This document shows, piece by piece, positions 61,816 to 64,000 of a DNA stretch of 64,000 nt; within the stretch, counting starts at the first letter, position 1; every line of letters starts with the position of its first letter. The translations under genes were made by a program, and so were the position numbers. Where the stretch lies: the NCBI GenBank assembly GCA_018897105.1, contig JAHILF010000164.1:1-64000 (forward strand), written 5' to 3'. Under the pieces are notes generated by a model. That model was not told the DNA's origin, made no database searches, and saw only the letters and a program-made list of their open reading frames with translations. This DNA comes from Pseudomonadota bacterium. Lineage in GTDB: Bacteria; Desulfobacterota; Desulfobulbia; Desulfobulbales; SURF-16.

Positions 61816-64000
61816 ATGTCTTTTAAGGTGACACGACGCAAATTCCTGCAAACCGCATCGATAGCTGCTGCGACTTTACCATTGGCCAAAGTGGTGTCAG
61901 CAGAAACAGGGTTTGTCAGAGATCCTTTTACACCCCCAGGAAGTTTTGAGGGTACCCAAACTGTTACCGGCGGCGTCTGTGAAATGTGCTTCTGGCGTTG
62001 TCAGTTGGTGGGAAAAGTTCGTGACAAAAAACTTGTCAAACTGGAAGGAAATCCGAAGAGCATCGATAACGGCAAATCAATCTGTGCCCGTGGTAATGCC
62101 GGTATTAAACTGCTTTATGACCCGGATCGCCTGAAATTCCCGTTAAAAAATGTCGGAGAAAGAGGCAAGCCTGTCTGGAAACAGATCTCCTGGCAAGAGG
62201 CGCTTGACGAATGCGGTTCCAAGCTGAAAGCTGTCCAGGAAAAATACGGCAGCCAGGGCATAGCCATGTTCCCCCATGGTGCATCGGCTAAATATCCCAT
62301 GGACTTCTTTGAAAAAGTTGTCGGCACGCACAATGTGAGCGAGGCATCATTTTTCCAGTGTCGCGGTATTCGCGACAGCGCCTATATGGCAACATTTGGG
62401 GTAGCTCCCGGCGAAAGCGTGGACATGCCCAATGCCAAGGCGATTCTATTGATCGGCTGTCACTTCGGCGAAAACGTACATGTCTCTCATGTCAAGGCGT
62501 ACCTCAAAGGCCTTGAGAATGGCGCCAAGCTGATTGTTGTTGATCCCCGTTATTCCGCATCTGCTGCCAAATCCGATATCTGGGTGCAGATCAAACCGGG
62601 AACCGATACTGCCTTTCTGCTGGCGATCATGAACTACCTGGTGCAAAAAGACAAATATGACAAGAAATTTGTCGCGGCCCACTGTGTCGGCTTTGAAGAG
62701 TTCAAAAAAGGCATCTCCCATGCCTCACTGGATTGGGCGGCAAAGATCTGCGATGTACCGGCAAAACAAATCCAGGAAGTTGCTGATCTTCTCGCGGCCA
62801 ACGCCCCGAACGTTTCCATCCATCCCGGTCGTCATGTCAGCTGGCATGGTAACGATTTCCAACGTATACGTGCCCATGCATGCCTGACCGCCCTCCTTGG
62901 CGCCATCGGCGTCAAGGGAGGTTTCGTCAAGGCCAAAGGAGTCAAGGTCAAGGGTATCAGCTGGCCGAAGGTTGCGGAAGGCGGAGAAGAGCACAATTTA
63001 AAATTGATGGCTGACAAATATCACTTTGCACCTCCGGGCACGCCGACGGAGTTGATCCGTGATGCATGCATTACCGGCAAGCCTTACCCGATCAAAGGAT
63101 GTGTGGTCTGGGGGCAGAATCCCATGCAGACCATCCCCAATCAGCAGAGAATGGTAGATTCCCTGAAACAGATGGATTTTGTCATGTGCGTTGATGTCAT
63201 GCCCACCGACATCACCATGTATGCTGACATCCTGCTGCCTGAAGCATGCTATCTGGAAAGATACGATTACATCAAAACAGGGACCCAGTGGAATTTCGCC
63301 GACAAACATCAGCAGTACATCGCTCCCAGGATGCCCCTGGTTGATGCCATGTTCGAGCGTAAGGATGAAGTCTTTATCACCAACGAAATTGCCAAGCGCA
63401 TGGGTTATGGGGACAAGATTCCCGTAAACAGCCTGGAAGAAAAAATCAACAAGGAACTTGCCGGGGTGAACCTGTCCATCGCGCAGCTGAAAAAAGAAGA
63501 CGGCATCCACATTCAGGATGGCAAGGATCCCTATGGTGTGTCCGAGGACTTCGAGGTTCAGCTTTACAATGAGGATCTTGAGGACAATGACTATCCCGCA
63601 GTACCCACCTATATACCTGTTGAAGAGGTGCCGAAAGGTTTTACCCGTCTTGTTTACGGTCGTTCGCCCGTGCATACATTCAACCGGAGCCAGAACAATG
63701 TCTGGTTGCACAATGCCATGCCGGTCAACCCAGTATGGCTTAATGACGAAATTGCCAAGAAAATGGGCCTGCAGGAAGGTGACGAGGTTAGCCTGGTAAA
63801 CAGTGAGGGTGTCAAGTCATCCTCCAAAACAGTGGTCAAGGTTACCCCTGGCATTCGTAAGGATACGGTTTACATGGCCCATGGTTATGGTTCCAGAAAT
63901 CCCATGTTGACGGTAGGTGTCAACGCCGGTGTTGACGATCAGGAACTTATTACCAAGATGACAATCGATCCGGAAACCGGTTGCAACGGTATGCGAAACA
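61816..64000 (+). CDS. Polysulfide/thiosulfate reductase-like molybdopterin subunit (incomplete, 3' end outside window)
   Basis: At least 728 codons, open to the window edge. A twin-arginine signal (TRRKFLQTASIAAA, residues 6-19) shows export to the periplasm. The N-terminal [4Fe-4S] site is C55, C58, C62, C90. C182 in FFQCRGIRDSA is the likely Mo ligand, as Cys is in PsrA/PhsA; other branches have Ser, Asp or SeCys. GCHFGENVHVSH, VVWGQNPMQT and LPEACYLERYDY are family landmarks of the DMSO reductase superfamily. The C-terminal part (VYGRSPVHTFNRSQNN) is the dinucleotide-binding domain. Likely role is reduction of polysulfide or thiosulfate, or their oxidation in reverse. Electron-transfer and anchor subunit genes would be expected downstream. 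Confidence 0.92.
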   Translation, partial: MSFKVTRRKFLQTASIAAATLPLAKVVSAETGFVRDPFTPPGSFEGTQTVTGGVCEMCFWRCQLVGKVRDKKLVKLEGNPKSIDNGKSICARGNAGIKLLYDPDRLKFPLKNVGERGKPVWKQISWQEALDECGSKLKAVQEKYGSQGIAMFPHGASAKYPMDFFEKVVGTHNVSEASFFQCRGIRDSAYMATFGVAPGESVDMPNAKAILLIGCHFGENVHVSHVKAYLKGLENGAKLIVVDPRYSASAAKSDIWVQIKPGTDTAFLLAIMNYLVQKDKYDKKFVAAHCVGFEEFKKGISHASLDWAAKICDVPAKQIQEVADLLAANAPNVSIHPGRHVSWHGNDFQRIRAHACLTALLGAIGVKGGFVKAKGVKVKGISWPKVAEGGEEHNLKLMADKYHFAPPGTPTELIRDACITGKPYPIKGCVVWGQNPMQTIPNQQRMVDSLKQMDFVMCVDVMPTDITMYADILLPEACYLERYDYIKTGTQWNFADKHQQYIAPRMPLVDAMFERKDEVFITNEIAKRMGYGDKIPVNSLEEKINKELAGVNLSIAQLKKEDGIHIQDGKDPYGVSEDFEVQLYNEDLEDNDYPAVPTYIPVEEVPKGFTRLVYGRSPVHTFNRSQNNVWLHNAMPVNPVWLNDEIAKKMGLQEGDEVSLVNSEGVKSSSKTVVKVTPGIRKDTVYMAHGYGSRNPMLTVGVNAGVDDQELITKMTIDPETGCNGMRN

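Noticed and set aside
1-64000. CRISPR arrays and tRNA or rRNA genes
   Set aside because: I looked for regularly spaced repeats and for tRNA-like cloverleaf sequences in the intergenic gaps and saw none. The only arrays are the short 9-bp repeats at 6606 and the irregular TCCACTTATT cluster. A tRNA scan would be decisive.

Overview
The window reads as a piece of a chromosome from a Gram-negative, probably anaerobic, sulfur-metabolising bacterium. My best guess is Desulfobacterota, class Desulfobulbia. The envelope genes (Tol system, Pal, Skp-like chaperone) show an outer membrane. A CooC-like ATPase, a DUF362 protein, glycogen enzymes, the proposed alternative homoserine kinase beside hom, and a TorD-type chaperone followed by a polysulfide/thiosulfate reductase catalytic subunit fit that group. 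The lineage is inferred from gene content; no rRNA or tRNA gene was seen.

Positions 1-4500 are the mobile, accessory part. They hold a Tn3-type serine resolvase with an extra C-terminal domain, a hairpin region with attC-like spacing, two small ORFs, and an IS91-family transposase preceded by its own tyrosine recombinase. An iteron-like cluster of TCCACTTATT motifs and dispersed GC-rich palindromes follow. From about 4500 on the window is mostly housekeeping genes with short gaps.

Region by region: 4.5-8.2 kb glgX and pyk (minus). 8.5-16.4 kb a small membrane protein, an SDR, a CAP-domain protein, two exported beta-carbonic anhydrases, valS and a dGTPase. 16.7-23.9 kb an ABC-F ATPase, a DUF362 protein, the PEP synthase regulatory protein, an unknown protein and glgP. 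24.2-25.5 kb pal and a Skp/OmpH-like chaperone. 25.5-30.0 kb an isoprenoid operon, xseB-ispA-dxs, ending in an AmpG-like transporter. 30.0-33.6 kb xerC-hslV-hslU and a zinc-ribbon protein. 33.7-44.7 kb cooC-like (minus), then namZ-like, manC, bpt, an ispH-ubiA fusion, ftsY, a membrane J-protein, an aminotransferase, a DUF3524 glycosyltransferase and DUF1178 (plus). 44.7-47.2 kb glgB and a small partner. 47.4-50.3 kb an AlgH/YqgE protein, a YkgJ-like protein, rlmH, a NifU-like protein and a CheV-like protein. 50.5-53.0 kb ppsA. 53.1-57.7 kb tolQ-tolR-tolA-tolB-cpoB (minus). 58.0-61.0 kb hom, apgM-like and ybgC. 61.2 kb to the end a TorD-like chaperone and a Tat-exported molybdopterin oxidoreductase cut off by the window edge.

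Several separated genes work together. glgX, glgP and glgB handle glycogen. pyk, ppsA and the kinase/phosphorylase that switches PpsA control the PEP/pyruvate node. dxs, ispA and ispH-ubiA supply and use isoprenoids. tolQRAB-cpoB, pal and ybgC belong to one envelope system split over three places. The most unusual items are the IspH-UbiA fusion, the bacterial relative of tRNA-queuosine mannosyltransferase, the proposed alternative homoserine kinase, the damaged-looking recombinase of the IS91-like element, and the repeat clusters. I did not find a clear new defence or CRISPR-type system.
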